Made by a program: the position numbers and the translations under genes. The notes beneath the pieces are model-generated. The model saw nothing but the letters and a program-made list of their open reading frames with translations, was not told the origin of the DNA and did no database searches. This document shows positions 48,252-57,867 of a DNA stretch of 64,000 bases, one piece after another. Source of the stretch: Tenacibaculum mesophilum (lineage in GTDB: Bacteria > Bacteroidota > Bacteroidia > Flavobacteriales > Flavobacteriaceae); NCBI RefSeq assembly GCF_003867075.1, contig NZ_CP032544.1, positions 1 to 64,000 on the forward strand, given 5' to 3'. How positions within the stretch are numbered: the first letter of the stretch is position 1; each line of letters begins with the position of its first letter.

Positions 48252-48812
48252 TTACACCTCGTCTAATGGTTTTCTTCTGTCTTTACGGATTTTTTTAAAG
48301 TGACTCGGCGTTAATCCTGTAACTTTTTTAAACTGATTGCTTAAATATGCCACGCTTGAATAGTGTAAACGGAAAGCAATTTCACTTAATGATAATTCAT
48401 CGTAAACAAGTAGTTCTTTTACCTTTTCTATTTTTTGAGCAATAAAATACTTTTCTATAGTAGTGCCTTCTACTTCAGAAAAAAGATTGGATAAGTAATT
48501 ATAATCGTGATGTAGTTCGTTGCTTAATAGTTCAGATAGATTGATTTTTGTTTCACTGTCTTGATGGTGTACCAAATTGATGATTAAGTTTTTTATCTTT
48601 TCAATAATGCGACTTTTTTTATCATCAATAATCTCGAAGCCTAAATCAAGTAAAATCTTGTCCAGACTTTCTTTTTCATCTGAAGTAAGTTCTTTTTCTA
48701 GTATAACCTCACCTAATTTAATGCTTTTTACACCAACACCTAATTTATCTAATTCATTTTGAATGACTAGGATACAGCGATTGCAAACCATGTTTTTAAT
48801 AGTGAGCGTCAT
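48252..48812 (-). CDS. HMA-AraC fusion transcription regulator
   Basis: A 186-residue protein. The N-terminal 65 residues resemble a heavy-metal-associated domain with MVCNRC (Cys10, Cys13). The C-terminal 100 residues are an AraC-type double helix-turn-helix (ELSLSEIAFRLHYSSVAYLS and TGLTPSHFKKIRKDRRK). It probably senses copper directly and controls copA and the CopZ-like gene downstream on the same strand. Promoter at 48842-48875. The arrangement is one I associate with Bacteroidota copper loci. Confidence 0.88.
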   Translation of the reverse strand: MTLTIKNMVCNRCILVIQNELDKLGVGVKSIKLGEVILEKELTSDEKESLDKILLDLGFEIIDDKKSRIIEKIKNLIINLVHHQDSETKINLSELLSNELHHDYNYLSNLFSEVEGTTIEKYFIAQKIEKVKELLVYDELSLSEIAFRLHYSSVAYLSNQFKKVTGLTPSHFKKIRKDRRKPLDEV

Positions 48813-48841
48813 AGTATTTTTATTATAGTTTGTTAGGTTTA

Positions 48842-48875
48842 CAAAGATAAGGATAAGTGCTTGCTATGAATCAAA
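48842..48875 (-). promoter_or_regulatory. Promoter of the HMA-AraC regulator
   Basis: Minus strand: TTTG (48872-48875), a 22-nt spacer, then TATCTTTG (48842-48849). Confidence 0.55.
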
Positions 48876-48932
48876 AATTATTTCAATCTTATAACTATAA
48901 ACACTACGATAGTATTGCTAAGGTAGGAGATA

Positions 48933-48966
48933 AAAAAATCCCGAGTATTTTTTACTCGGGATTTTT
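48933..48966. terminator. Terminator after clpC
   Basis: Stem AATCCCGAGTA/TACTCGGGATT with A and T tracts on the two sides, symmetrical on both strands. It closes clpC (minus strand). Confidence 0.88.
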
Positions 48967-48969
48967 GTT

Positions 48970-51531
48970 TTATTGATCCTCGTCTATTTCAGTACGAGTT
49001 TCAGTAGGTTTTTCACCTTTTTCTATTTTAATAATGAGTTTTTGCTCAGGCTCATTTAAATCCATAAAGATAGCGTCACCTTCATCTAGTTTAGAGTTAA
49101 CAATTTCTTCAGCTAGTGCATCTTCAATATACTTCTGAATGGCTCTTTTTAATGGACGAGCTCCGTATTGTTTATCAAAACCTTTATCAGCAATATAATC
49201 TTTAGCCTTATCGCTTAACGTAAGCTTATAACCTAAATCATCAATACGTTTTAGTAATTTATCTAATTCAATATCAATAATTTTATGAATGTTTTCACGT
49301 TCAAGAGAGTTAAAAATTACAATATCATCAATACGATTTAAAAATTCTGGAGCAAAAGATTTCTTTAAAGCACCTTCAATAATACTTTTGGCATGGGCGT
49401 CTTCTTGTTCTTTTTTAGAAGAAGTTCCGAAACCAACACCACCACCAAAATCTTTTAGTTTACGAACTCCAATATTTGAAGTCATGATAATAATGGTGTT
49501 TCTAAAATCTATTTTTCGACCTAAACTATCAGTTATATGCCCGTCATCTAAGACTTGTAGCAGCATATTAAATACATCAGGGTGTGCTTTCTCAATCTCA
49601 TCTAATAAGATTACAGAATAAGGTTTACGACGTACTTTTTCAGTTAATTGTCCACCTTCTTCGTAACCAACATATCCTGGGGGCGCACCTATTAAACGAG
49701 AAATAGCAAACTTCTCCATGTACTCACTCATATCAATTCTAATTAAAGAATCGTCAGAGTCAAATAACTCACGAGCTAATACTTTTGCTAACTGTGTTTT
49801 ACCTACACCCGTTGAACCTAGAAAGATAAAAGAACCAATTGGTTTGTTAGGGTCTTTTAACCCAACACGGTTACGCTGTATAGCTTTTACTACTTTGGTA
49901 ACAGCTTCATCTTGACCAATTACTTTACCTTTTATTAATTGAGGTAATTCTGCTAAACGACTACTTTCTGCTTCGGCAACACGATTTACAGGAATTCCTG
50001 TCATCATCGATACTACTTCAGCTACATTATCTTCAGTAACAGTTTCTCTATGTAGTTTAGAATCTTCTTCCCACTGCTGTTGTGCAGACTCTAAAGCTGT
50101 TTCTATATTTTTTTCGTCATCACGAAGCTTTGCAGCTTCTTCGTACTTTTGTCCGCTTACCGCTTTAGTTTTGCGTCCTCTAATTTCTTCTAGTTTCGCT
50201 TCTAATTCTAAAATTTGTTGCGGAACTACAATGTTTGTAATATGAATTCTAGATCCAGCTTCATCTAAAGCATCAATAGCTTTATCTGGTAAAAAGCGAT
50301 CAGTCATATAACGGTTGGTTAATTTTACACAGGCTTCAATAGCTTCATCAGTAAAAGAAACATGATGATGCGATTCGTATTTACCTTTGATATTGTGTAA
50401 AATTTGTATGGTTTCTTCTACGGTAGTAGGATCTACAATTACTTTTTGAAAACGACGCTCCAAAGCACCATCTTTTTCAATATTTGTTCTGTATTCATCT
50501 AAAGTAGTTGCACCAATACATTGAATTTCTCCTCTGGCTAAAGCAGGTTTTAACATATTAGAAGCATCTAACGAACCAGTGGCTCCACCAGCACCTACGA
50601 TGGTGTGAATTTCATCAATAAAAAGAATAATATCATCGTTCTTTTCAAGCTCATTCATTAAAGCTTTCATGCGTTCTTCAAACTGACCTCTGTATTTTGT
50701 ACCAGCAACTAAGCTAGCTAAGTCAAGAGAAACGATGCGTTTGTCGAATAGAATTCGTGATACTTTTCTATCTACAATACGTAAAGCTAATCCTTCTGCA
50801 ATAGCAGATTTACCAACACCTGGCTCTCCAATAAGCATTGGGTTATTCTTTTTTCGTCTACTTAAAATCTGAGAAACACGCTCAATTTCTTTTAAACGAC
50901 CTACAACAGGATCTAACTTTCCTGAAACAGCTAAGGCTGTTAAATCACGCCCAAAGTTATCTAAAACAGGAGTTTTAGATTTTTTAACTTGCTTTCCTTT
51001 TTGAGGTTGTTGCCCGTAAGGGTTTGATTTTTCGTCAGCAAATTCATCATCAGAAGGTGTTTCCCCTATAGGAGAAATAAACGAGTCATCATCTACGTGT
51101 AGTTCTTTGTACAAGTTTTTAGCCTGCTCATAGTCTACATCATACTTTTGAAGTAATTTAGTAGTAGGATCATTTTCGTTACGCAAAATACATAGTAACA
51201 AATGTGCAGTATCTATTGCATTGCTTTGGTATAGTTTAGCTTCTAAAAAGGTTGTTTTTATAGCTTTTTCTGCTTGTCTGGTAAGGTGTAAACTCTTTCT
51301 TTGAGGGCTTGAAAAAGATGGGGTTGTCGGATTTAGTTTTTCTAGTTTATTACGCACTAAATCTAAATCAACATCAAAAGTTGTTAATATTTCAATGGCT
51401 TTTCCATCACCTTTTCTAATCAAACCCAACAAAAGATGTTCTGTTCCAATAAAGTCATGACCTAGTCTTAAGGCTTCTTCTTTACTGAAAGTAATTACAT
51501 CTCTAACCTGTGGTGAAAAATTATCGTCCAT
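48970..51531 (-). CDS. clpC: ATP-dependent Clp protease ATPase subunit ClpC
   Basis: Hsp100 unfoldase feeding ClpP. The 853 residues show an N-terminal double Clp-N repeat (FSPQVRDVITFSKEEALRLG), a first AAA+ domain (LIGEPGVGKSAIAEGLALRI), a middle domain with a UVR-like segment (YEEAAKLRDDEKNIET), and a second AAA+ domain (FLGSTGVGKTQLAKVLA; GAPPGYVGYEEGGQLTEKV). The C-terminus is acidic and charged. Divergent from gyrA across a 308-bp gap. Confidence 0.97.
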   Translation of the reverse strand: MDDNFSPQVRDVITFSKEEALRLGHDFIGTEHLLLGLIRKGDGKAIEILTTFDVDLDLVRNKLEKLNPTTPSFSSPQRKSLHLTRQAEKAIKTTFLEAKLYQSNAIDTAHLLLCILRNENDPTTKLLQKYDVDYEQAKNLYKELHVDDDSFISPIGETPSDDEFADEKSNPYGQQPQKGKQVKKSKTPVLDNFGRDLTALAVSGKLDPVVGRLKEIERVSQILSRRKKNNPMLIGEPGVGKSAIAEGLALRIVDRKVSRILFDKRIVSLDLASLVAGTKYRGQFEERMKALMNELEKNDDIILFIDEIHTIVGAGGATGSLDASNMLKPALARGEIQCIGATTLDEYRTNIEKDGALERRFQKVIVDPTTVEETIQILHNIKGKYESHHHVSFTDEAIEACVKLTNRYMTDRFLPDKAIDALDEAGSRIHITNIVVPQQILELEAKLEEIRGRKTKAVSGQKYEEAAKLRDDEKNIETALESAQQQWEEDSKLHRETVTEDNVAEVVSMMTGIPVNRVAEAESSRLAELPQLIKGKVIGQDEAVTKVVKAIQRNRVGLKDPNKPIGSFIFLGSTGVGKTQLAKVLARELFDSDDSLIRIDMSEYMEKFAISRLIGAPPGYVGYEEGGQLTEKVRRKPYSVILLDEIEKAHPDVFNMLLQVLDDGHITDSLGRKIDFRNTIIIMTSNIGVRKLKDFGGGVGFGTSSKKEQEDAHAKSIIEGALKKSFAPEFLNRIDDIVIFNSLERENIHKIIDIELDKLLKRIDDLGYKLTLSDKAKDYIADKGFDKQYGARPLKRAIQKYIEDALAEEIVNSKLDEGDAIFMDLNEPEQKLIIKIEKGEKPTETRTEIDEDQ

Positions 51532-51696
51532 ATATTTATTTTCTATCTCTGTAAAGTTAGTAAGTTTTTTTCTTAAAAATTACAAAAAAGATGCCAATAG
51601 TTTTTAACTGACATTCTGACGAGTAAATTAAGAAATTATTGTTTAATATAACATATAAAATTGTTAATAAATAAACGTAAAACAGTTAGTATATTT

Positions 51697-51727
51697 TTTG
51701 TGTAAAACTGAGGGTTGTAGTATCTTG
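51697..51727 (+). promoter_or_regulatory. gyrA promoter
   Basis: TTTG (51697-51700), a 20-nt spacer, then TATCTTG (51721-51727), one base short of TAnnTTTG. Predicts a leader of about 110 nt. Confidence 0.6.
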
Positions 51728-51765
51728 CAATGTTTTAGAAAATGCGGAGAACTAGAAAGCATTTT

Positions 51766-51803
51766 AAAAAGTGGGTTTTATCAAGTGTAAAATTCACTTT
51801 TTT
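51766..51803 (+). terminator. Terminator-like hairpin in the gyrA leader
   Basis: AAAAAGTG (51766-51773) with CACTTTTT (51795-51802), continued inwards by GTTTTA/TAAAAT after a one-base mismatch, 7-nt loop, and six T residues. It lies after the promoter and 37 nt before the gyrA ATG, so it could attenuate gyrA. Confidence 0.5.
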
Positions 51804-51839
51804 GACGAAAATAAATACTAATATTTTAAAAGAAAATAT

Positions 51840-54341
51840 ATGACAGATGGCGAAAAGTTGATTCCTATCAACATTGAAGAGCAAATGAAGTCAGCATACA
51901 TCGATTATTCAATGTCGGTGATAGTATCGAGAGCATTACCAGATGTAAGAGATGGTTTAAAACCAGTGCATAGAAGAGTTTTGTTTGGTATGCATGAATT
52001 AGGAATTAAATCCACAGGAGCATATAAAAAATCTGCAAGAGTTGTAGGAGAGGTATTGGGTAAATATCACCCACACGGAGACACCTCGGTTTACGATTCT
52101 ATGGTACGTATGGCTCAAGATTGGAGTGTACGTTATATGATGGTTGATGGGCAAGGAAACTTCGGTTCTGTTGATGGTGATAGCCCTGCAGCAATGCGTT
52201 ATACAGAGGTGCGCATGCAGAAAATATCAGAAGAGATGTTATCTGATATAGAAAAAGATACTGTAGATCATAAATTAAACTTTGATGATACGTTACAAGA
52301 ACCAACAGTACTTCCTACACGTATTCCTAACTTATTAGTAAATGGAGCTTCTGGTATTGCAGTAGGAATGGCAACAAACATGGCACCGCATAACTTAACA
52401 GAAGTTATTAACGGTACTGTAGCATATATTGATAATCGCGACATTGAAATTGATGAGTTAATGCAACACATCAAAGCGCCAGATTTTCCAACAGGAGGGA
52501 TTATTTATGGTTATGATGGAGTAAGAGACGCTTTCCATACAGGTCGTGGACGTATTGTAATGCGTGCTAAAGCAACTATTGAAGAAGTTAAGGGACGTGA
52601 ATGTATAGTTGTTACTGAAATTCCTTACCAAGTTAACAAAGCAGAAATGATTAAGAAAACTGCTGACTTGGTTAATGAAAAGAAACTGGAAGGTATTGCA
52701 AGCATTCGTGATGAATCTGACCGTAAAGGAATGCGTATTGTTTATATATTAAAACGAGATGCAATTCCTAATATCGTTTTAAATAAACTATTTAAATACA
52801 CACAATTACAAACATCATTTAGTGTAAATAATATAGCTTTAGTTAAAGGGCGTCCTGAACAGTTAAACTTAAAAGAGTTAATCCATTATTTTGTAGAGCA
52901 TAGACATGAAGTAATTGTTCGTAGAACTGAGTTTGAATTAAAGAAAGCAGAAGCACGTGCACATATTTTAGAAGGATTAATTATTGCTTCTGATAATATT
53001 GATGAGGTAATTTCTATTATTAGAGGTTCTTCTAACGCAGATGAAGCACGTGAAAAATTGATAGAGCGTTTTGAATTAACAGAAATTCAAGCACGTGCTA
53101 TTGTTGAAATGCGTTTACGTCAGTTAACAGGACTAGAACAAGATAAGTTACGAGCAGAGTATGATGAAATTATTAAGACTATTGCCGATTTAAAAGATAT
53201 TCTTGCAAATGAGCCGAGACGTTATCAAATAATCAAAGACGAACTATTATATATCAAAGAGAAATATGGTGATGATCGTCGTTCTGTAATTGAGTATGCA
53301 GGAGGAGATATGCGTATCGAAGATATGATTCCTAACTCTAAAGTTGTTGTTACTATTTCTCATGCAGGTTACGTAAAGCGTACAAATTTAGATGAATACA
53401 AGGTTCAGAATAGAGGAGGGCGTGGACAAAAAGGTGCAACTACTCGTAATGAAGATTTCTTAGAACATTTATTCGTAGGTACTAACCATCAATATATGTT
53501 ATTCTTTACTCAAAAAGGAAAAGTATTCTGGATGCGTGTATATGAAGTTCCAGAAGGAGGAAAGAATACAAAAGGTAGAGCAATTCAAAACTTAATAAAT
53601 ATCGAGCAAGACGATAAGGTAAAAGCGTTCTTAGTAACAGGTGATTTAAAAGATGAGGATTATATCAATAATCATTATGTTATTATGGCAACAAAACGAG
53701 GTCAGGTTAAGAAGACGCCTTTAGAACAATATTCTCGTCCAAGAGCTAATGGTATTAACGCAATAACTATTAAAGAAGGTGATGAGTTACTAGAGGCGAA
53801 GTTAACTACTGGAGATAGCCAAGTAATGCTAGCACTTAAATCGGGGAAAGCAATTCGTTTTGAAGAAGCTAAAACACGTCCAATGGGAAGAACAGCTTCG
53901 GGAGTTCGTGGTATTACATTATCGCATGAAAATGATGAGGTAATTGGTATGGTTGCTGTTAATGATATGGAAAGTAATATCTTAGTTGTTTCAGAAAAAG
54001 GATATGGAAAGCGTTCTAAATTAGAAGATTACCGTATAACGAATCGTGGAGGTAAAGGAGTTAAAACGTTGAATATATCAGAAAAAACTGGTAATTTAGT
54101 CGCTATCAAGAATGTAGATGATTCAAACGACTTAATGATTATCAACAAATCAGGACTAACAATTAGAATGGCAGTGGAAGATTTACGTGTTATGGGTAGA
54201 GCAACTCAAGGAGTTAAACTGATTAACATTAAAGATAATGATGATATTGCTGCTGTAGCAAAAGTAATGCATGAAAAAGATGAAGAAGAAGATGGCATGG
54301 AAATTGAAAATGAAACAAATGATAGTCAAGAACAACAATAA
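51840..54341 (+). CDS. gyrA: DNA gyrase subunit A
   Basis: Breakage-reunion subunit of type II topoisomerase introducing negative supercoils. The 833 residues carry [20 protein letters not shown], the quinolone region [17 protein letters not shown], the catalytic Tyr in AMRYTE, and a C-terminal beta-pinwheel with the GyrA-box [14 protein letters not shown] and further pinwheel repeats. The tail is acidic. The residue equivalent to E. coli Ser83 is Thr, which I take as the native flavobacterial state. Confidence 0.97.
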   Translation: MTDGEKLIPINIEEQMKSAYIDYSMSVIVSRALPDVRDGLKPVHRRVLFGMHELGIKSTGAYKKSARVVGEVLGKYHPHGDTSVYDSMVRMAQDWSVRYMMVDGQGNFGSVDGDSPAAMRYTEVRMQKISEEMLSDIEKDTVDHKLNFDDTLQEPTVLPTRIPNLLVNGASGIAVGMATNMAPHNLTEVINGTVAYIDNRDIEIDELMQHIKAPDFPTGGIIYGYDGVRDAFHTGRGRIVMRAKATIEEVKGRECIVVTEIPYQVNKAEMIKKTADLVNEKKLEGIASIRDESDRKGMRIVYILKRDAIPNIVLNKLFKYTQLQTSFSVNNIALVKGRPEQLNLKELIHYFVEHRHEVIVRRTEFELKKAEARAHILEGLIIASDNIDEVISIIRGSSNADEAREKLIERFELTEIQARAIVEMRLRQLTGLEQDKLRAEYDEIIKTIADLKDILANEPRRYQIIKDELLYIKEKYGDDRRSVIEYAGGDMRIEDMIPNSKVVVTISHAGYVKRTNLDEYKVQNRGGRGQKGATTRNEDFLEHLFVGTNHQYMLFFTQKGKVFWMRVYEVPEGGKNTKGRAIQNLINIEQDDKVKAFLVTGDLKDEDYINNHYVIMATKRGQVKKTPLEQYSRPRANGINAITIKEGDELLEAKLTTGDSQVMLALKSGKAIRFEEAKTRPMGRTASGVRGITLSHENDEVIGMVAVNDMESNILVVSEKGYGKRSKLEDYRITNRGGKGVKTLNISEKTGNLVAIKNVDDSNDLMIINKSGLTIRMAVEDLRVMGRATQGVKLINIKDNDDIAAVAKVMHEKDEEEDGMEIENETNDSQEQQ

Positions 54342-54357
54342 ATAAATCATAACAAAA

Positions 54358-55596
54358 ATGAAAAAACAAATCTTAGCCCTTTCTTTAGGATTAATGTCGT
54401 TAGGGGCATCTGCTCAAAAATCAGAACTTAAAGCTGCTGAGAAAGCTATAAAAAAACAAGATTTTACAACAGCATTAAATACTTTAAATGCTATTGAAGG
54501 ATCTTTAATGATGAACGGAGAAGATAAATATAAATCTAAATTTTATTTCTTAAAAGGTAAAGCATTAGCTGCAAAAAAAGATTACAAGAATGCTGGTGAA
54601 GCTTTCAATGCTTTAATAGCAATGAAAGAAAACAAGTATACAGATGAAGCTAAGCCTATCTTAAATCAGATGATTCAAGAAGTTTCTAAAAAAGCGGTTG
54701 ATTTATATAATAATAAAAAGGATTATAAAAATGCAGCTGAAGACTTCTATTTGACATATGTGTTAAGTCCTACAGATACATCTTTTGCTTATAATGCTGC
54801 AGTTGCTGCTACCCAAGCTAAAGATTATGATAAAGCGATTGAGTACTATAGAGAATTACAAAAAATAGGTTACACAGGTATTGAAAAGCAATATGTAGCT
54901 ACAGATAAAACTACAGGAAAAGTTGAAAGTTTTGGAAATGACAAGGCAAGAAGAGACTTAATGGTAAAAACAGGAAACTATGTAAAACCAGACGTAAAAT
55001 CTTCAGAGTCAAAATCAGCAACAATTGTTAAAAATGTAGCTTTAATTTTAAAAGAGCAAGGAAAAACAGATGAGGCTATTGCAGCTTTTAAAGATGCTCG
55101 TGCTTCTAATCCAAAAGATTTAAATTTAATTTTAAACGAAGCTCAACTATATGTTGACATGGGTAAAATGGATAAGTTTGGAGAATTGATGAATGAAGCT
55201 GTAGCTTTAGACCCTGAAAACCCAACATTATATTATAATTTAGGTGTTGTAAATTTCAATGAAGGTAGAATGGATGATGCGAAGAAGTATTACACGAAGG
55301 CAGTTGAGTTAAAACCTGATTATGCAGATGCTTATATGAATTTAGCAGTAGTAGTTTTAGATAAAGAAAAAGCTATTGTAGAAGAAATGAATAAAAACTT
55401 ATCAAATTTTAAAAAATATGATGAGTTAGCAGCTAAACAAAAAGAAGTTTATAAGGAAGCAATCCCATTTTTAGAAAAAGCAGATAGTTTAAATAGAAAT
55501 GTAGATACTGTAAAAACTTTAATGAATTTATATGAGGTGTTAGAAATGAGTAATAAAGCAGCTGAATATAGAGACTTATATAAATCAATGCAATAG
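54358..55596 (+). CDS. Exported TPR protein
   Basis: 412 residues with a signal peptide (MKKQILALSLGLMSLGASAQ) followed by tetratricopeptide repeats throughout, e.g. AEDFYLTYVLSPTDTSFAYN, DKAIEYYRELQKIGYTG, PTLYYNLGVVNFNEGRMDDA and KYYTKAVELKPDYADAYMNL. It is probably a periplasmic scaffold. It lies 16 nt after gyrA, a common flavobacterial neighbour, and is likely cotranscribed. Specific partner unknown. Confidence 0.85.
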   Translation: MKKQILALSLGLMSLGASAQKSELKAAEKAIKKQDFTTALNTLNAIEGSLMMNGEDKYKSKFYFLKGKALAAKKDYKNAGEAFNALIAMKENKYTDEAKPILNQMIQEVSKKAVDLYNNKKDYKNAAEDFYLTYVLSPTDTSFAYNAAVAATQAKDYDKAIEYYRELQKIGYTGIEKQYVATDKTTGKVESFGNDKARRDLMVKTGNYVKPDVKSSESKSATIVKNVALILKEQGKTDEAIAAFKDARASNPKDLNLILNEAQLYVDMGKMDKFGELMNEAVALDPENPTLYYNLGVVNFNEGRMDDAKKYYTKAVELKPDYADAYMNLAVVVLDKEKAIVEEMNKNLSNFKKYDELAAKQKEVYKEAIPFLEKADSLNRNVDTVKTLMNLYEVLEMSNKAAEYRDLYKSMQ

Positions 55597-55620
55597 TAAT
55601 AGAAAAAAATAGTTATAAAA

Positions 55621-55651
55621 AAAACCGAAATTTTAAAATTTCGGTTTTTTT
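55621..55651. terminator. Terminator between the TPR gene and the NlpC/P60 gene
   Basis: A 28-bp perfect palindrome (AAAACCGAAATTTT and its inverse) flanked by A and T tracts; works for both convergent genes. Confidence 0.9.
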
Positions 55652-55685
55652 TATAACTATTTTATAAAGTAATCTGTAAAACTAT

Positions 55686-56459
55686 TTATTCAACTAAACG
55701 CTTAATTACTCTAAGTTTGTGTGTGTGTTGATGTGTATCAATATTATAAATACCGCTATGATCCAACTTGTCAATACGAACTTTTCCATGAGCGTGTATA
55801 ATGTTGTAATCATTCATAATAATCCCAACATGGGTAATAATACCTTCTTCATTATCAAAAAAAGCTAAATCACCAGGCTCACTTTCCTCAATAAAACTCA
55901 AAACTTCACCTTGAGTTGCTTGTTCCTTTGCATCACGTAGAAGGTTGTATCCACATAATTTATATACTGTTTGAGTAAACCCAGAACAATCAATGCCAAA
56001 AGGCGATTTACCTCCCCATAAATAAGGAACATTTAAGAATAAGAAAGCGGTTTCTACAATTGCAGATTTTGCTAGTTTACTATTGCATACTTTGCCCTCA
56101 TATAAAAATGAGGAATTATTAATGTTAATTTTATTGTCTTTAAATAAAGGAAGTCGAGCTCCCATAGGAATAGTAGTTAAATTACTATTATTATCAGTAA
56201 TAAAATCAATTAATTCACCGGCATAGTGTTTTTTTTCTTTTAATAAAAGACTGTGTACCTCTACTGAAATTTCTTCATATTGTTTATTGTCAACATATCC
56301 TTGATAACCATCAAAAGCTAACCGTATTTTACTCCATTTTTTAGTTTTTTCTAAAACTTCAAAGTGCTCACCAAAAACAACTTGATTTACCATTTCTGAA
56401 GCATCAGAAGGCTCTGATCGAAGAGGTACAATACTTAAATTACAAATTCCGAAAGACAT
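55686..56459 (-). CDS. NlpC/P60 peptidoglycan endopeptidase with SH3 domain
   Basis: A 257-residue C40 peptidase cutting peptide stems of peptidoglycan. The N-terminal part (1-60, LSIVPLRSEPSDASEMVNQV) is a bacterial SH3 domain. The catalytic domain has YLWGGKSPFGIDCSGF (Cys nucleophile, about residue 158), THVGIIM and NIIHAHGKVRID for the histidines. No clear signal peptide, which is odd for a wall enzyme; the architecture resembles gamma-D-Glu-diamino acid endopeptidases that can act in the cytoplasm on recycled peptides. Thiolase lies immediately upstream on the same strand (25 nt). Confidence 0.88.
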   Translation of the reverse strand: MSFGICNLSIVPLRSEPSDASEMVNQVVFGEHFEVLEKTKKWSKIRLAFDGYQGYVDNKQYEEISVEVHSLLLKEKKHYAGELIDFITDNNSNLTTIPMGARLPLFKDNKININNSSFLYEGKVCNSKLAKSAIVETAFLFLNVPYLWGGKSPFGIDCSGFTQTVYKLCGYNLLRDAKEQATQGEVLSFIEESEPGDLAFFDNEEGIITHVGIIMNDYNIIHAHGKVRIDKLDHSGIYNIDTHQHTHKLRVIKRLVE

Positions 56460-56484
56460 CTACTGGTTGGGGCTTTTAAAAAAA

Positions 56485-57660
56485 TTATACTCTTTCAATA
56501 ACCATTGCACTAGCACCACCACCACCGTTACAAATACCGGCAGCACCAATTTTAGCGTTATTTTGTTTTAAAATTGAAGTTAAAGCAATAATAATTCTAG
56601 CTCCAGAAACTCCTAATGGATGTCCTAATGAAACGGCACCACCATTAACATTTACTTTATCAGCAGATAACCCTAAGATTTTCATATTTGCTAATCCAAC
56701 TACAGAGAATGCTTCGTTTAATTCAAAATAATCAACATCATCAATAGATACTCCAGCTTTAGCTAAAGCTTTAGGTAATGCTTTTGCAGGAGCTGTTGTA
56801 AACCATTTTGGTTCATGAGCAGCATCAGCATATCCTTTAATTTTTGCTAATGGAGTTAAGCCTAATTCAGCAGCTTTATCAGCAGACATTAATACTAAAG
56901 CAGCTCCACCATCATTAATAGTTGATGCATTAGCAGCAGTTACTGTACCCTCTTTCGTAAATGCAGGACGTAAAGCAGGTATTTTTTCCATTTTTACATT
57001 CTTGTATTCTTCATCTTCAGAAAAGATAATAGGCTCACCACGACGTTGAGGTATTTCAACAGGAACAACCTCATCTGCAAATTTTCCTTCGCTCCACGCT
57101 TTAGCAGAACGGTTATATGATTCAACTGCAAAAGCATCTTGATCCTCTCTTGAAAATTTATATTCAACAGCACATTCATCAGCACAAACTCCCATAGCTA
57201 CTTGTTCGTAAGCATCCACTAATCCATCTTTCTGCATTCCATCTTCCATTTTAATAGGTCCAAATTTTGAACCTGTTCTGGCGTGTTGGTAATGAGGAAT
57301 CATACTCATGTTTTCCATACCTCCAGCTACAACTATTTCGGCATCACCTAAAGCGATAGTTTGTGCAGCTAACATTATAGACTTCATTCCTGATGAACAA
57401 ACTTTATTTACAGTAGTACAAGGCACAGTATCTGGTATTCCTGCAAAGATTGCCGCTTGACGAGCTGGAGCTTGTCCTAAACCTGCAGAAACAACATTAC
57501 CCATAAAAACTTCTTCAACCATTTCTGGTTTTAGGTTAATTTTATCTAAAGCTCCTTTAATGGCTATAGCACCTAATTTAGGTGCAGGGGTAGTTGATAA
57601 TGTTCCTAAAAAACTACCAATTGGAGTTCTTGCAACCGATACTATTACTACTTCTTTCAT
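56485..57660 (-). CDS. Acetyl-CoA C-acetyltransferase (thiolase)
   Basis: Thiolase II-type enzyme condensing or cleaving acetoacetyl-CoA. The 391 residues begin EVVIVSVARTPIGSFLG, with the acyl-accepting Cys88 in NKVCSSGMKS, and later SLGHPLGVSGARI (catalytic His) and CNGGGGASAMVIERV (second Cys, C-terminal signature). Function in fatty-acid, ketone or branched-chain metabolism cannot be narrowed down. First gene of a two-gene unit with the NlpC/P60 gene. Confidence 0.94.
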   Translation of the reverse strand: MKEVVIVSVARTPIGSFLGTLSTTPAPKLGAIAIKGALDKINLKPEMVEEVFMGNVVSAGLGQAPARQAAIFAGIPDTVPCTTVNKVCSSGMKSIMLAAQTIALGDAEIVVAGGMENMSMIPHYQHARTGSKFGPIKMEDGMQKDGLVDAYEQVAMGVCADECAVEYKFSREDQDAFAVESYNRSAKAWSEGKFADEVVPVEIPQRRGEPIIFSEDEEYKNVKMEKIPALRPAFTKEGTVTAANASTINDGGAALVLMSADKAAELGLTPLAKIKGYADAAHEPKWFTTAPAKALPKALAKAGVSIDDVDYFELNEAFSVVGLANMKILGLSADKVNVNGGAVSLGHPLGVSGARIIIALTSILKQNNAKIGAAGICNGGGGASAMVIERV

Positions 57661-57867
57661 GTGCTACTATTTGTTAATTTTTTATTTATCCCAATAACCA
57701 AAAGTGACTAAAATAACAAAGCTGTTAAGCGCTTAATAATTATTTTCTGCTATTAATTTCATGTATTGGGTGAATTGTATTAAGATTTGTTTTGCGAAAA
57801 TAACCATTTTATGCCAAGTACTCAAATAATAGAGAAAGGTTATATTTACATTTTATAAAGATCAAAA

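Noticed and set aside
51840..54341. GyrA Thr at the Ser83-equivalent position as a quinolone-resistance mutation
   Set aside because: Thr occurs natively at this place in other flavobacteria and in Pseudomonas; no evidence of a mutation here.
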